18,493 bases of DNA from an uncultured Selenomonadaceae bacterium (GCA_937902665.1 CALELM010000054.1:1-18493); one strand, 5' to 3'; counted from the first letter of the stretch, positions 7,003 through 14,744 are shown. Program-made: numbers and translations. The notes: a model not told the origin generated them from the sequence alone.

Positions 7003-7917
7003 TTATGCGACAGCGGTTTCGTTGAGATCCGAGACGTTGTAGGAGCCGCAGATCTTGATGCCGTTGATGTCGCCGATGAAAGTCTTGATGCTCTGGTCGC
7101 CGTTGCTGTACTGGATGTTGGCCATCTTGAGAGCGGACAGCGTCTTGCGGAGCACTTTGTAGTTGCCGAGAATCATGGTGTTGGAAGGCTTGCCCTTGAC
7201 GGCGTCGATGGCGTCTTCCAGCATGTCGAGGGTGGGCAGGTGATTGGCGTCGATGTTGCAGATTGCATAGACGCATTCCTTGGGCTCAAGGAGCTGCCAG
7301 CCGAAGCGGCCCTTGTAGCGCACACCGTAGCCGAGCGTGCCGGCTGCGTTGATCTGATACAGATTGCCGCCATTGATGGGCTTGGGCTCGATGAGACGGC
7401 CGGAGCTGAACTGCGTGGGATCGTAGATGCCGGTGTTGAGGGCTTCGTCAAACTTGCACACGACAATGGTGGACAGGGCGGAACCGGAGCCGCCGGCCTT
7501 GGTGTAGAGCTTCTGCTTCACAGCAGCCTTACGCCAGTAGTTGTCGAAGATGGCAATTTCGGTGTCCATACCGGCCTTGCGGAGGATATGCTTCTCGCGC
7601 TTGGCAAAGTACTTGGGAGCGCCGCCGAACTGTGCTGCCTTGTCTTCGCCGACCACCATTTCTCCGCCAAGGACGGAGACGTAGGTCTGCTGCAGCTTGG
7701 TCTTGCTGTCCAGGGTGGGTAGGGGAGCGTCAAGATCGACGAACTGGGCGCCGGTGATGTCGCTCAGAACTTCTTCGACGTTCCAGAGCCCGTGGGAAGC
7801 AGAGATCCACTTGAGCTGATCGAGGATAGGTGCGTCTTCGGTGATGTAGTCGACAAGCTCAGGACGCTTCTTGGCCTTGTCGATGGCAATCTCTCTAAGA
7901 GTCTGAGATACGGCCAT
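7003..7917 (-). CDS. Major capsid protein, HK97-fold, BPP-1 type
   Basis: 304 residues from the ATG at 7917, which has GGAGG six bases upstream; an in-frame start six codons earlier lacks one. It begins AVSQTLREIAIDKAKKRPEL. Central features are 'KYFAKREKHILRKAGMDTEIAIF', 'TIVVCKFDE' and a GRFGWQLLEPKECVYAICNI segment; the ending is 'ICGSYNVSDLNETAVA'. Size and context (scaffold before, cement after) match capsid proteins of BPP-1- and epsilon15-type podoviruses, which form the icosahedral shell from several hundred copies. No protease gene or N-terminal delta domain is seen, consistent with a separate scaffold gene. Confidence 0.87.
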   Translation of the reverse strand: MAVSQTLREIAIDKAKKRPELVDYITEDAPILDQLKWISASHGLWNVEEVLSDITGAQFVDLDAPLPTLDSKTKLQQTYVSVLGGEMVVGEDKAAQFGGAPKYFAKREKHILRKAGMDTEIAIFDNYWRKAAVKQKLYTKAGGSGSALSTIVVCKFDEALNTGIYDPTQFSSGRLIEPKPINGGNLYQINAAGTLGYGVRYKGRFGWQLLEPKECVYAICNIDANHLPTLDMLEDAIDAVKGKPSNTMILGNYKVLRKTLSALKMANIQYSNGDQSIKTFIGDINGIKICGSYNVSDLNETAVA

Positions 7918-7935
7918 GAGTAACCTCCGTTCCAA

Positions 7936-8655
7936 TTAATGGAACATACCCCTGAACATGTCTTCTGCGCTCTCCGTTACCTCTTTGCCGGCAGCAGGGC
8001 TTCCGCCGGAAATGGTATCTTCGGAGATCAGTCTGCCGATATTGGCAAACGCTTCCATAAGCACCGGGCTCCCCTTGATACCATGCACGCCTAATGCGGC
8101 GGAGAGCCGGTTATCCATTAGCTTGTCAATGCGGAGCATGGTTTCCATTGCCTTGTTCGCATTGGCTTCAAAACTGTCGCCCCAGGCTGCACGCAGTTCC
8201 TGGATGTCGGCTTCGATAGCCCGATCCTCCATTTCCTGCTGGCTGCGGCATTCAAAGTCGACAAGCGCCTGCGCCTGTTCCTTCGTAAGGCCGATCTTCA
8301 CGCCGAGCTCGCGGAACTCCCGGTTCACCTGTTCGTCGTACTCGACGTTGTCAGGCCACTTCGATACCAGGTCATCCGCGTTCGCAGCGGGGCGATAGTC
8401 CATACCGCGCTTCATGGCGTCCAGCGCTTCCTCCAGGGAGTTCACGCCGTCCATCTGTCCGCGCCATGCTTCCGGGAGCTGTTCCTTCCAGTCACCGCCG
8501 CCAAATTCAGCGCCGGCTTCCGGAGCAGTCTGTCCGGAATCACCGCCTTCAGCCGGTGCAGCACCGGTGTTTTCTGTGGTTGTAGCATTGTTTTCTACTG
8601 CGGCGGAGCCGGTATCTGCTACGGCATCAGCGGGAGCTTCATTCATCTGCGACAT
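7936..8655 (-). CDS. Capsid assembly scaffolding protein
   Basis: 239 residues from the ATG at 8655 with AAGGAG seven bases upstream; it overlaps the preceding gene's end by 17 bases. The first 60 residues are a low-complexity Ala/Gly/Glu/Thr linker. From about residue 65 the chain is highly charged and helical ('WKEQLPEAWRGQMDGVNSLEEALDAM', then 'LTKEQAQALVDFECRSQQEMED'). It ends 'AEDMFRGMFH', a short basic/aromatic tail such as scaffolds use to touch the capsid. Position between portal-linked gene and capsid gene is classic for T7 gp9/Bbp18-like scaffolds, which template the procapsid and leave before maturation. Confidence 0.85.
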   Translation of the reverse strand: MSQMNEAPADAVADTGSAAVENNATTTENTGAAPAEGGDSGQTAPEAGAEFGGGDWKEQLPEAWRGQMDGVNSLEEALDAMKRGMDYRPAANADDLVSKWPDNVEYDEQVNREFRELGVKIGLTKEQAQALVDFECRSQQEMEDRAIEADIQELRAAWGDSFEANANKAMETMLRIDKLMDNRLSAALGVHGIKGSPVLMEAFANIGRLISEDTISGGSPAAGKEVTESAEDMFRGMFH

Positions 8656-8938
8656 TGTCTGTCTCCTTGTATTTCGCGTTACGCAGCTCCGCACAGAAGC
8701 GGAGATACGCATCGAGATGCGCCTCCGCCATGTCATCGAGAAGCTGCTCTGTAATGTTCTTCATGGTCTGATCCACATCGCCGTTCGTCATACAGCCGGC
8801 GCCGAGCCCCCGAAGGAGCTCAGACATCCACCTGTATCCGCCGGGCAGTTCCAGCAGATCATGCAAGTCCTGCACGCGCTGTCTGGCATGGATCTTGTCC
8901 CTGGTATCGGCGTCCTGCCGTTCCTGGTACGTCTGCAC
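8639..8938 (-). CDS. Bbp19-like small head-region protein
   Basis: 99 residues, starting at GTG 8938, which overlaps the portal stop by one base (TAGTG) and has GGAGG seven bases upstream. The motif 'LLELPGGYRWMSELLRGLGAG' followed by a helical region ('AEAHLDAYLRFCAELRNAKY') matches the small conserved protein found between portal and scaffold in BPP-1-like and many other podoviruses (Bbp19 domain). Its function is not established; the conserved position suggests a role in head or portal assembly. Confidence 0.75.
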   Translation of the reverse strand: MQTYQERQDADTRDKIHARQRVQDLHDLLELPGGYRWMSELLRGLGAGCMTNGDVDQTMKNITEQLLDDMAEAHLDAYLRFCAELRNAKYKETDNVADE

Positions 8939-10575
8939 TACATGCCTCCGCCCATCATCTCACCGCCAAGCGTGCCCTCAGTCGGTATCTTGGCCGCGTC
9001 GATCATCTGCTGCTGCTGTGCCATCGCCATCTGCTGCTGCTGCATCTGTGCCTGCTGTTCGGCGCGAGCCTTGCGGATGTCTTCAACATCGCTGTCGGAG
9101 CGCACCACAGAGCCAGGTGCCGCAATGCCGCGGGCGAGCTCATCGACCACCTGATCCAGATCCAGCTTGTCCAGCACGTCGGGATTGGCCTGTGCCAGGG
9201 GGAGCACGTCGGAAACGAGCTGCCTGGTCGTGTCGCTGCCGGTCTGGCGGAGCGACTGCGCCATCGGGCCCAGGTAGTCCACGTCCAGCACAAACTGCTG
9301 TCCCAGATCCGGCGGAGGATCCGGCATGAAGCCAAGGCGGTCTGCGATGGCGTAGGTGCGTTCAAGCACACGGTTCAAGACCTTGGGCTCGTATGCCGAC
9401 ATAGCCGGCCCCATCTGCTGCGTAGCCTCACGCTTGCGAGCCATGAACTCCGTGGCGGACATCTGTGCCGGCCGCTGATCCATCGAGATGGACGCGAACA
9501 CGGAAGCCATGAGGCTGTCCTCGATGCGTGCCGATACGGTCTGAATCTCCTGCTGGACGTAGGGAAGGGAATGCCCAAAGTCGATCTGATACAGCGGGAT
9601 GATCTGACTGCCGGCAGCCGTAAGGCCGCCTGTATTCTTGCCGCCTGGACGAGTATCAACGCGGCCTTTGAGCGTGCCAGGCATGATCAGCGGAGGATCC
9701 AGCGTCTTCTCCAGGCCCATGCTCTTGTACATCTCATAGGTCTCGATGCTCTTCTGATCCGCGAGCGCCTCATCGCCGGGGCCGACGCCATACCGGCCGC
9801 GAGCGTCCTGCCATACCGTGAAGAAGTAGGGCATTTCATCGTAGCCGCCTTCGTCGAGCAGATGCTCCGCGTTGTCGGCTTCGTACCAGAACGACGCCCA
9901 GGGCTTCGATCTGCGGTCGATCTTGCGCTTGTCCACACCGCCACGCTTCATGACAACGTGCACGACCTCGACTTCCTCGTAGGGCCGCGTTTCCAGGCTT
10001 GCCTGCACCTTCGTCGACAGGGCAGCACGGCCAAACTTGCGTTCAAGCTCGCGGGCCGTGAACTGGAGCCGATGCGACACGAAGTCCAGCATACCGTTCC
10101 CGTCCGTCGATACGGCGTAGGTGCCGACAGTCGGACATTCGAAATGCGCAACGGTCTGCATGCTCTGTTCCTCATAGAGCAGGGCGCAGCCGAAGCAGAG
10201 CAGTTCCAGGTTGAAGGAATGGATCGCCTGGTAAAAGCCGCCAGCCGCCAGGATAGCGTTCAAGCGTTCGTCCACGGCGTCTGCATACTCCCTGGAGCCG
10301 CTTATCTCGCGCTGGTCGCGGTCGATATAGTCATGTCGGAACCAGGGCAGATTCGCCGGCGTCATGCCTTCTGTCATGCCGGCAGCGCTCTTGCGGAGCG
10401 CCCTGGCCGCCACGTTGTTAAACTGGTGCCTGTTGCGTAGGTTCTCGCGCTCCTCACCAGGGAACACGCCGCGGTGCGGAGCCATGAACCTGGACAGTTC
10501 CTGCCAGACAGGCATGCGCTTGTTACGCTGTGCCTCGACGTGCTGGACAAGCTGCTGAAGTTCTCTCAGCTTCAT
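8938..10575 (-). CDS. Portal protein (head-tail connector, T7 gp8 / Bbp20 type)
   Basis: 545 residues, the usual length for the podovirus head-tail connector. Recognisable parts are the N-terminal helices (LRELQQLVQHVEAQRNKRMPV), 'AARALRKSAAGMTEGMTPANLPWF', the 'ARGRYGVGPGDEALADQKSIETYEM' segment and 'LGFMPDPPPDL'. A dodecameric portal at one capsid vertex docks the terminase and later the tail. It ends in an unusual Gln/Met-rich tail (QQAQMQQQQMAMAQQQQM) followed by a Gly/Met-rich end. The gene lies three bases after the gp7.3-like gene. Confidence is high from motif pattern, size and order. Confidence 0.9.
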   Translation of the reverse strand: MKLRELQQLVQHVEAQRNKRMPVWQELSRFMAPHRGVFPGEERENLRNRHQFNNVAARALRKSAAGMTEGMTPANLPWFRHDYIDRDQREISGSREYADAVDERLNAILAAGGFYQAIHSFNLELLCFGCALLYEEQSMQTVAHFECPTVGTYAVSTDGNGMLDFVSHRLQFTARELERKFGRAALSTKVQASLETRPYEEVEVVHVVMKRGGVDKRKIDRRSKPWASFWYEADNAEHLLDEGGYDEMPYFFTVWQDARGRYGVGPGDEALADQKSIETYEMYKSMGLEKTLDPPLIMPGTLKGRVDTRPGGKNTGGLTAAGSQIIPLYQIDFGHSLPYVQQEIQTVSARIEDSLMASVFASISMDQRPAQMSATEFMARKREATQQMGPAMSAYEPKVLNRVLERTYAIADRLGFMPDPPPDLGQQFVLDVDYLGPMAQSLRQTGSDTTRQLVSDVLPLAQANPDVLDKLDLDQVVDELARGIAAPGSVVRSDSDVEDIRKARAEQQAQMQQQQMAMAQQQQMIDAAKIPTEGTLGGEMMGGGM

Positions 10576-10578
10576 AGC

Positions 10579-10929
10579 CTACCCCGTAACGCCAAGCTTG
10601 TTCGATCCGGTATTCACGCCGCCCGTGGTTCCCAGGGCCGACGTCTTCACCGTCCCGGCCATACCGCGCCGTCGTTTGATGGCCTTCGATTCCTCATCAC
10701 GCACGGCGGCAGCAACAGCTTCCTGCTGATCCTCCGGCGTGTTCGCAGCGGCTTCCTTTTCGGCATCCGCCATCATCTGTGCCGCAGCGACTTCCGCATC
10801 GGTCTGCTTCTTGAGCGCCTTGGTCTGTTCCTTCTGGCCGATGTAGCCGAAGGTGGCCACATTGCCGACAGCCTTGGCAACGCTCTTCACCGCATGCGTG
10901 ACTTTCTTGACGATCTTTCCCAGTCCCAT
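10579..10929 (-). CDS. T7 gp7.3-like virion protein
   Basis: 116 residues from the ATG at 10929, which has GGAGGG six bases upstream. A basic, amphipathic N-terminus (GKIVKKVTHAVKSVAKAVG) is followed by an acidic Ala-rich helix. The C-terminus is a basic, Gly/Thr-rich tail (RRRGMAGTVKTSALG, ending in GVTG). This three-part layout, size and position immediately before the portal resemble T7 gp7.3, a small virion protein tied to tail function and ejection. Similarity is in architecture more than identity, so a general 'small ejected virion protein' is the safe reading. Confidence 0.65.
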   Translation of the reverse strand: MGLGKIVKKVTHAVKSVAKAVGNVATFGYIGQKEQTKALKKQTDAEVAAAQMMADAEKEAAANTPEDQQEAVAAAVRDEESKAIKRRRGMAGTVKTSALGTTGGVNTGSNKLGVTG

Positions 10930-10930
10930 G

Positions 10931-11401
10931 TCATGCCCTCCATATTGCCAGCACGGCATCCGCGGGCTTGCCCCGCAGCGTGGTTCCGCCTGGGAGTGTG
11001 CCCATCATCTCAAATCCAGTATCCCGGCATGCGTTCCGGATATGCCGATACTTGGCAGGGAAGCATGCGAGGACAGCCTTACTTCCGTACACAGTAGCAG
11101 TCTTGCGTAGTGCGGCGAACCAAATGTTTTTCCACCACTTCCGCGCATCACGCCACACGCTGCAATGGATGACGGGGATACTTCCGACGCAGTCCTGCAC
11201 ATAGGTCACGGCGTAGCTGAAGCCGTCCACATCGATGCTCCACACGGTGCCGCGGTCGGTATTGTCCAGCCAGTCCTTGAGAGTAGCGGGCCGATCCAGG
11301 TGCGACAGGATCACATTCTCCAGGCGCTCCTGCCGTATCCAGTCCCATATCTCCGTGCGTGCCTCCAGGCTGGACGCATCGCTAAAACTGAACTCGATCA
11401 T
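10931..11401 (-). CDS. Phage acyltransferase-like (GNAT-like) protein of the head cluster
   Basis: About 156 residues, overlapping the end of the terminase gene by 20 bases. Three in-frame ATGs (11419, 11410, 11401) surround a GGAGG; the one at 11401 has it 11 bases upstream and 11410 only two, so the start is uncertain by a few residues. The sequence has alternating helices and strands: 'FSYAVTYVQDCVGSIPVIHCSVW', 'KWWKNIWFAALR', 'ACFPAKYRHIRNACRDTGFEMMGTLPGG'. The last part resembles the acetyl-CoA-binding C-terminal half of GNAT-type phage proteins often found beside terminase in T7/P22-like phages. A target is unknown; it might instead be a structural derivative of the fold. Confidence 0.6.
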   Translation of the reverse strand: MIEFSFSDASSLEARTEIWDWIRQERLENVILSHLDRPATLKDWLDNTDRGTVWSIDVDGFSYAVTYVQDCVGSIPVIHCSVWRDARKWWKNIWFAALRKTATVYGSKAVLACFPAKYRHIRNACRDTGFEMMGTLPGGTTLRGKPADAVLAIWRA

Positions 11402-12779
11402 CGTATCCATAGCCTCCATATGGAGCACGGCCATCAGCTTCCTCATCGGCATACGGCGTCCAGGGCTTGTAGCCATCGCCGAAGCCGTTGGTGCCGGTGC
11501 CGGGCAGCCGGCGCTCCACAAACACTGGAGCAAAGAACGTCAGCGCCAGGGAATCCGCGGTGTCCGGGGAGGGGAGCCCGCGCTTCTTGGCGTCTTCCTT
11601 TTTTTCCAGCTGCATGCGGCCGGCGGCATCGAAGCCATACGTCAGGCCGGTGAGGTCGGCGATCAGCTCCGCATCGTCCGGAATGCTGCCCCCGTCCTTG
11701 AGCCAGTCCCTCATGGCGGCCCACATCTCTGCACGCTTGTTGACGAAGCGGCTTGGATCCGACGGCTTCATGCCGGCCTGTGCGTCTATCACGTCCAGCC
11801 CAAGCTGCCGCAGCCTGTCGACTACGCCGGCACCTACGCCCACACCATCGACGAAGACCGCATCGGCGCCCGTGGTGTATGCCTTGTCGGCCACCTTGCC
11901 GGCCAGCGTCATGAGATCCAGCTGCCTGTAGCTCTCCTGCTCCAACACCATGAGGCCCTGGCGCACCGTCAGCACGGATCGGTCATCACCGAAGCGAGCC
12001 ACGTCCACCCCCAGGACAATCGGAGCCTTCTGGAACATCACCGGATCCATCTCGCGGCCGGCGGCTTCCTGCACGATCGTCAGCGGGATAAGAATGTCAT
12101 CGGAGCTTGCCCCGAAGTCACACATGTATTCCTGCTGGAATGCGTTCTCCGACATCTCGCGGCGCAGCTTGCGCAGTTCCTCTTCGGGCACCGTGTGCGT
12201 CTGATCCACGCGGTACAGCATGGCGCACCAGTCCGGATCGTAGTCCTTCGTGCCTTCCTTGGAGAACTTGAGCGCATCGGCATAGAGCGTCTGGAACAGG
12301 TTCGGCCCCTTCGGCGTGCCAATGAAGACGGCCCAGCCCATGCGGTCAGACAGAGCAGGGCGGACAATCTCCTCCCAGACCTCGGGCCGCATCTGTGCGA
12401 CCTCATCCAGGATCACGCCATCGAAGTACAGGCCGCGGAGCGCATCGGGATTGTCAGCGCCGAACAGGCGGATCGTCGCACCGTTCGGGAGCGTTACCAT
12501 CAGCTCGGTCTCGTTCACCACAAGATCAGGGATCGCAGCGGTGTAGTGCTTGAGGTATGCCCAGGCAATCTGTTTGGCCTGTCCGCGGTATGGCGCGATG
12601 TAGGCATAGAACGCCCTGGCTCGCTTCACGTTGGCCGCCATCGAGATAATGTGGTTTATGCTCAATACGGTCTTGCCCATTCGCCGGTGCGCCACAAGCA
12701 CGCTGAAGCGGTGTGTCGCCAGCTTCTTGTGTATCTCCGTCTGAGGGAATCGCGGACAGTATGGAATCCTAATCTCCAT
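11382..12779 (-). CDS. terL: Terminase large subunit (ATPase and nuclease)
   Basis: 465 residues, full length. ATPase half: Walker A HRRMGKT (31-37), Walker B VILDE (122-126) and coupling motif 'FIGTPKG' (152-158). Nuclease half (RNase H fold): acidic residues in 'GVDVARFGDD' (D259), 'VFVDGVGVGAG' (D311) and 'DTADSLALTFF' (D409). The enzyme cuts concatemeric phage DNA and drives it through the portal into the prohead. GAGGT five bases upstream supports the start, which overlaps the small subunit gene by 11 bases. All key residues are present, so it should be active. Confidence 0.95.
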   Translation of the reverse strand: MEIRIPYCPRFPQTEIHKKLATHRFSVLVAHRRMGKTVLSINHIISMAANVKRARAFYAYIAPYRGQAKQIAWAYLKHYTAAIPDLVVNETELMVTLPNGATIRLFGADNPDALRGLYFDGVILDEVAQMRPEVWEEIVRPALSDRMGWAVFIGTPKGPNLFQTLYADALKFSKEGTKDYDPDWCAMLYRVDQTHTVPEEELRKLRREMSENAFQQEYMCDFGASSDDILIPLTIVQEAAGREMDPVMFQKAPIVLGVDVARFGDDRSVLTVRQGLMVLEQESYRQLDLMTLAGKVADKAYTTGADAVFVDGVGVGAGVVDRLRQLGLDVIDAQAGMKPSDPSRFVNKRAEMWAAMRDWLKDGGSIPDDAELIADLTGLTYGFDAAGRMQLEKKEDAKKRGLPSPDTADSLALTFFAPVFVERRLPGTGTNGFGDGYKPWTPYADEEADGRAPYGGYGYDDRVQF

Positions 12780-13158
12780 CGTCCACCTCGTCGGGCCGCA
12801 TCCAGCGGAGCGTGATGCTTCCGTCGGTCTTGCCCTCGACCTTGTCCGTGAAGAGCTTCAGATGCTTGCCAAGGAGTTCAAGCGCCTTGGCCGCCGCACC
12901 TGGCTGGAAGTCCTCCTCGCTCATGCAGCGCTCGGCAAGCTGCTGGAGATTGCCCAGCACATAGTCGGCCGTGATACCGGTGCGTTCCTCGCGTTCCTTC
13001 ATGCCGGCTTCGATCAGCGCCTTGACTTCCGGATTCTGCATAAGCTCGTATGCCTTCTGTGCCGCTGTGCGCGGGGAGTACCCGGCTCGTATGGCGGCAT
13101 CGGCGCCGCACAGATCCACCAGGTACTCCTTTGCAAAAAGTTTCATCATCGGTGACAT
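12769..13158 (-). CDS. terS: Terminase small subunit
   Basis: About 129 residues. The N-terminal helix-turn-helix region 'KLFAKEYLVDLCGADAAIRAGYSPRTAAQKAYELMQNPEVKALI' is the hallmark of the Terminase_2 DNA-binding domain that recognises the packaging site. The middle helices (ITADYVLGNLQQLAERCM, AAKALELLGKHLKLF) form the oligomerisation part. Two starts are possible, GTG at 13164 (overlapping the holin stop) or ATG at 13158 with AAGGGG five bases upstream; the latter is preferred. It lies directly before the large subunit. Confidence 0.9.
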   Translation of the reverse strand: MSPMMKLFAKEYLVDLCGADAAIRAGYSPRTAAQKAYELMQNPEVKALIEAGMKEREERTGITADYVLGNLQQLAERCMSEEDFQPGAAAKALELLGKHLKLFTDKVEGKTDGSITLRWMRPDEVDDGD

Positions 13159-13160
13159 TG

Positions 13161-13475
13161 TCACCCCTTCCTTGCCGCCTTGTCCGCAGCCTGATCAATC
13201 TTGTCCTTCGCAATGCTGAAGAACTCATCGACCAGGGAGCCGCCGCTGTATCCGATGGCGCCGCACAGCGCGAACGCCCAGCCCTGTGACAGGCCGAAGT
13301 CATTGAACGCCGTGCCCAGGATGAAGCAGCCGAAGGACGTGGTCAGCGTTGTGAGAATGAAGTTACGCCACCCGCGCCACCGTTTCAGATTGCGCAGGCA
13401 GCAGCCAAAAACGCCGACAGCCAGGTAGGGCACCGTTGCCCAGGCCGCAGCCACAAATTCATCTATCTCGTTCAT
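13161..13475 (-). CDS. Holin (LydA-like, three membrane segments)
   Basis: 104 residues from the ATG at 13475. The frame is open 28 codons further upstream, but that part would lie inside the o-spanin gene and reads as basic low-complexity sequence, so the shorter start is chosen. Three hydrophobic segments are visible: about 9-26 (AAAWATVPYLAVGVFGCC), 40-57 (FILTTLTTSFGCFILGTA) and 61-77 (GWAFALCGAIGYSGGSL). A charged C-terminus follows (AKDKIDQAADKAARKG). Size, topology and context match class LydA/phage holin 3 proteins that form the inner-membrane lesion timing lysis. It overlaps the o-spanin end by 17 bases. Confidence 0.8.
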   Translation of the reverse strand: MNEIDEFVAAAWATVPYLAVGVFGCCLRNLKRWRGWRNFILTTLTTSFGCFILGTAFNDFGLSQGWAFALCGAIGYSGGSLVDEFFSIAKDKIDQAADKAARKG

Positions 13476-13728
13476 CGGCTGCCCATTCCCTGATTGCTCG
13501 TATGTTCTCGTTTGCCCTTGCCAGGGCTTCCTGGAGCGCAATCGCCCAGGCCGCCACATCTCTGTTTGTGCCGCCTGTCAGCTTCGGTACGTCAACGGTC
13601 TGCATCAGCGCCTCCGGCGGATCCAGCTTCACCATCTCCGTCCGCGTGACATATTCCGTTCTTGAGCAGCCGCAGCACATCGTCAGGCACAGCCACGCCA
13701 CCCCAGGCAGCAACGACAGGATCCTCAT
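13459..13728 (-). CDS. Outer-membrane spanin subunit (Rz1/LysC-like lipoprotein)
   Basis: 89 residues. The first 21 form a lipoprotein signal (MRILSLLPGVAWLCLTMCCGC) with Cys21, after Gly20, as the likely lipidated residue; Cys18 and Cys19 make the exact site uncertain. The mature part has the LysC signature 'PPEALMQTVDVP' and 'NRDVAAWAIALQEALARANENI'. It starts in another frame inside the i-spanin gene, overlapping it by 137 bases, as Rz1 does with Rz. AGAGG lies seven bases before the ATG. Together with the i-spanin it bridges the periplasm and fuses inner and outer membranes in the last lysis step. Confidence 0.9.
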   Translation of the reverse strand: MRILSLLPGVAWLCLTMCCGCSRTEYVTRTEMVKLDPPEALMQTVDVPKLTGGTNRDVAAWAIALQEALARANENIRAIREWAADERDR

Positions 13729-13993
13729 TCTGCATCCTCTCCAATTCGCCCAGGAGCGTCTGAGCCTCTTTTTCCGCCAACGCGATGCGATGGTCGCGTT
13801 CGGCTATTATCGTGTCCCTACGGGCAATCTCCGCCCGTAATTGATGCAACGCGGATTCGTTCGCCTGCACAGTTGCCTTGAGCGCAGCGTTCTCCGCCTG
13901 CCTCTCAACCACCTGGCCACGGAGCCACATGTTGTATACGGTCGCCGTTGCCACCATCGCACACAGGAAGAAGACTGATCCGGGCTTGAGCAT
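13592..13993 (-). CDS. Inner-membrane spanin subunit (Rz/LysB-like)
   Basis: 133 residues from the ATG at 13993; a GTG one codon earlier is an alternative start. Residues 4-22 (PGSVFFLCAMVATATVYNM) form an N-terminal signal-anchor, followed by a long periplasmic coiled coil (ERQAENAALKATVQANESAL ... IALAEKEAQTLLGELERM). The LysB-type 'VAAWGGVAVPDDVLRLLKN' ends the family region. The last 20 residues (HADGDGEAGSAGGADADR) lie in the overlap with the o-spanin gene and look like compromise sequence. AAGGGGG lies five bases upstream, and the start overlaps the stop of the preceding gene as TGATG. Confidence 0.88.
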   Translation of the reverse strand: MLKPGSVFFLCAMVATATVYNMWLRGQVVERQAENAALKATVQANESALHQLRAEIARRDTIIAERDHRIALAEKEAQTLLGELERMQNEDPVVAAWGGVAVPDDVLRLLKNGICHADGDGEAGSAGGADADR

Positions 13994-14211
13994 CACAGCC
14001 CCCTTGCCGCCATCTGGTCACGGCCTGCTGGCGTCCATGGAGCGTGCATCATGTTGAAGTGCTTGACGCGGTCGTGTTCTTCGGCCGCCTTGGCGTTGTT
14101 GAACCTGTCGAGCGTGCCGACCAGGTAGCCGGTGATGCGTCTAATGCGCTCAAAACGCACGTTGGTTCCTATGATCCCGTTCTCGTCTACAAGCAGCCCG
14201 TTGTATGTCAT
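13993..14211 (-). CDS. Small conserved-type protein with NrdD C-terminus-like motif
   Basis: 72 residues. ATG at 14211 overlaps the endolysin stop as ATGA, with GGAGGT six bases upstream, and the end overlaps the i-spanin start, so it is translated inside the lysis operon. The core 'NVRFERIRRITGYLVGTLDRFNNAKAAEEHDRVKH' resembles the 'R-x-x-GYL-x-x-x-x-x-(W/F)N-x-x-K-x-x-E-x-x-x-R' pattern at the C-terminus of anaerobic ribonucleotide reductase (NrdD), but it lacks the zinc-binding cysteines and the catalytic body. It cannot be a reductase on its own. A role in lysis or nucleotide metabolism is unproved; no membrane segment is present. Confidence 0.7.
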   Translation of the reverse strand: MTYNGLLVDENGIIGTNVRFERIRRITGYLVGTLDRFNNAKAAEEHDRVKHFNMMHAPWTPAGRDQMAARGL

Positions 14212-14744
14212 TTCGACACCTCCACAAGCAGAGCGTTGACGCGATTGAGCCAGCCCTTCAAAAACTTCTTGAGGTCGGGGTTCTGCTTGGCCAGGTACTC
14301 ATACCGGGCACGCCGGAACTCGACGAAGTTGCATACGCTTATGAAGTCCGGCGCCTCTTTGATGGCGGCCCACGTCATCGGGCCCCATACGCCGTCCTCT
14401 TTGGTACCGACAGCACGCTGCACCCAGCGCCTTGCCCAGCCAGGGCCCATGTTCACCGCGGTATCATAGGCCGCCGTGGCAAGCCTTGGATGCGTAGCCG
14501 CCAGGCGCTCAAAGTCGGCTGGCCAGAAGTGCTTGCGGAACAGCTCCCTCGCCTTGGCTTTTGTCACAGCCTTGACGTCATCGACATCCACATCACCATC
14601 GCCATCGATGTCGTATCCCTCGGAACGCAGGAAGCGCAGCGAGACGCCGTACTTCGTAGCTCCGCCTGGGTCTCCGGCATCATCGCAATAGCCGCCTTCC
14701 CATCGCTGCACAAATTCGTGTGCCTTCTCAAAAACATCATCCAT
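14208..14744 (-). CDS. Endolysin, glycoside hydrolase 108 muramidase
   Basis: 178 residues from the ATG at 14744 (GGAGGT seven bases upstream; the in-frame extension to 14840 would overlap the previous gene). Residues 1-100 are the GH108 domain: catalytic Glu16 in 'RWEGGY', 'DPGGATKYGVS' (25-35) and 'AAYDTAVNMGPGWA' (91-104). The C-terminal part (KEDGVWGPMTWAAIKE and on) is the peptidoglycan-binding type 3 domain. It degrades the cell wall after the holin opens the membrane; no signal peptide is seen. An EF-hand-like loop DIDGDGDVDVDD (45-56) is inserted in the catalytic domain. It heads the lysis cassette endolysin - small protein - spanins - holin. Confidence 0.92.
   Translation of the reverse strand: MDDVFEKAHEFVQRWEGGYCDDAGDPGGATKYGVSLRFLRSEGYDIDGDGDVDVDDVKAVTKAKARELFRKHFWPADFERLAATHPRLATAAYDTAVNMGPGWARRWVQRAVGTKEDGVWGPMTWAAIKEAPDFISVCNFVEFRRARYEYLAKQNPDLKKFLKGWLNRVNALLVEVSK

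Noticed and set aside
9571..10440. A 289-codon plus-strand frame opposite the portal gene
   Set aside because: Shadow of the portal reading frame; no domain, no start signal.
11235..12815. A 526-codon open frame on the plus strand across the terminase gene
   Set aside because: It is antisense to a complete terminase with all catalytic motifs; the product is Arg/His-rich without recognisable domains and lacks a ribosome binding site. It is a by-product of GC-rich coding.
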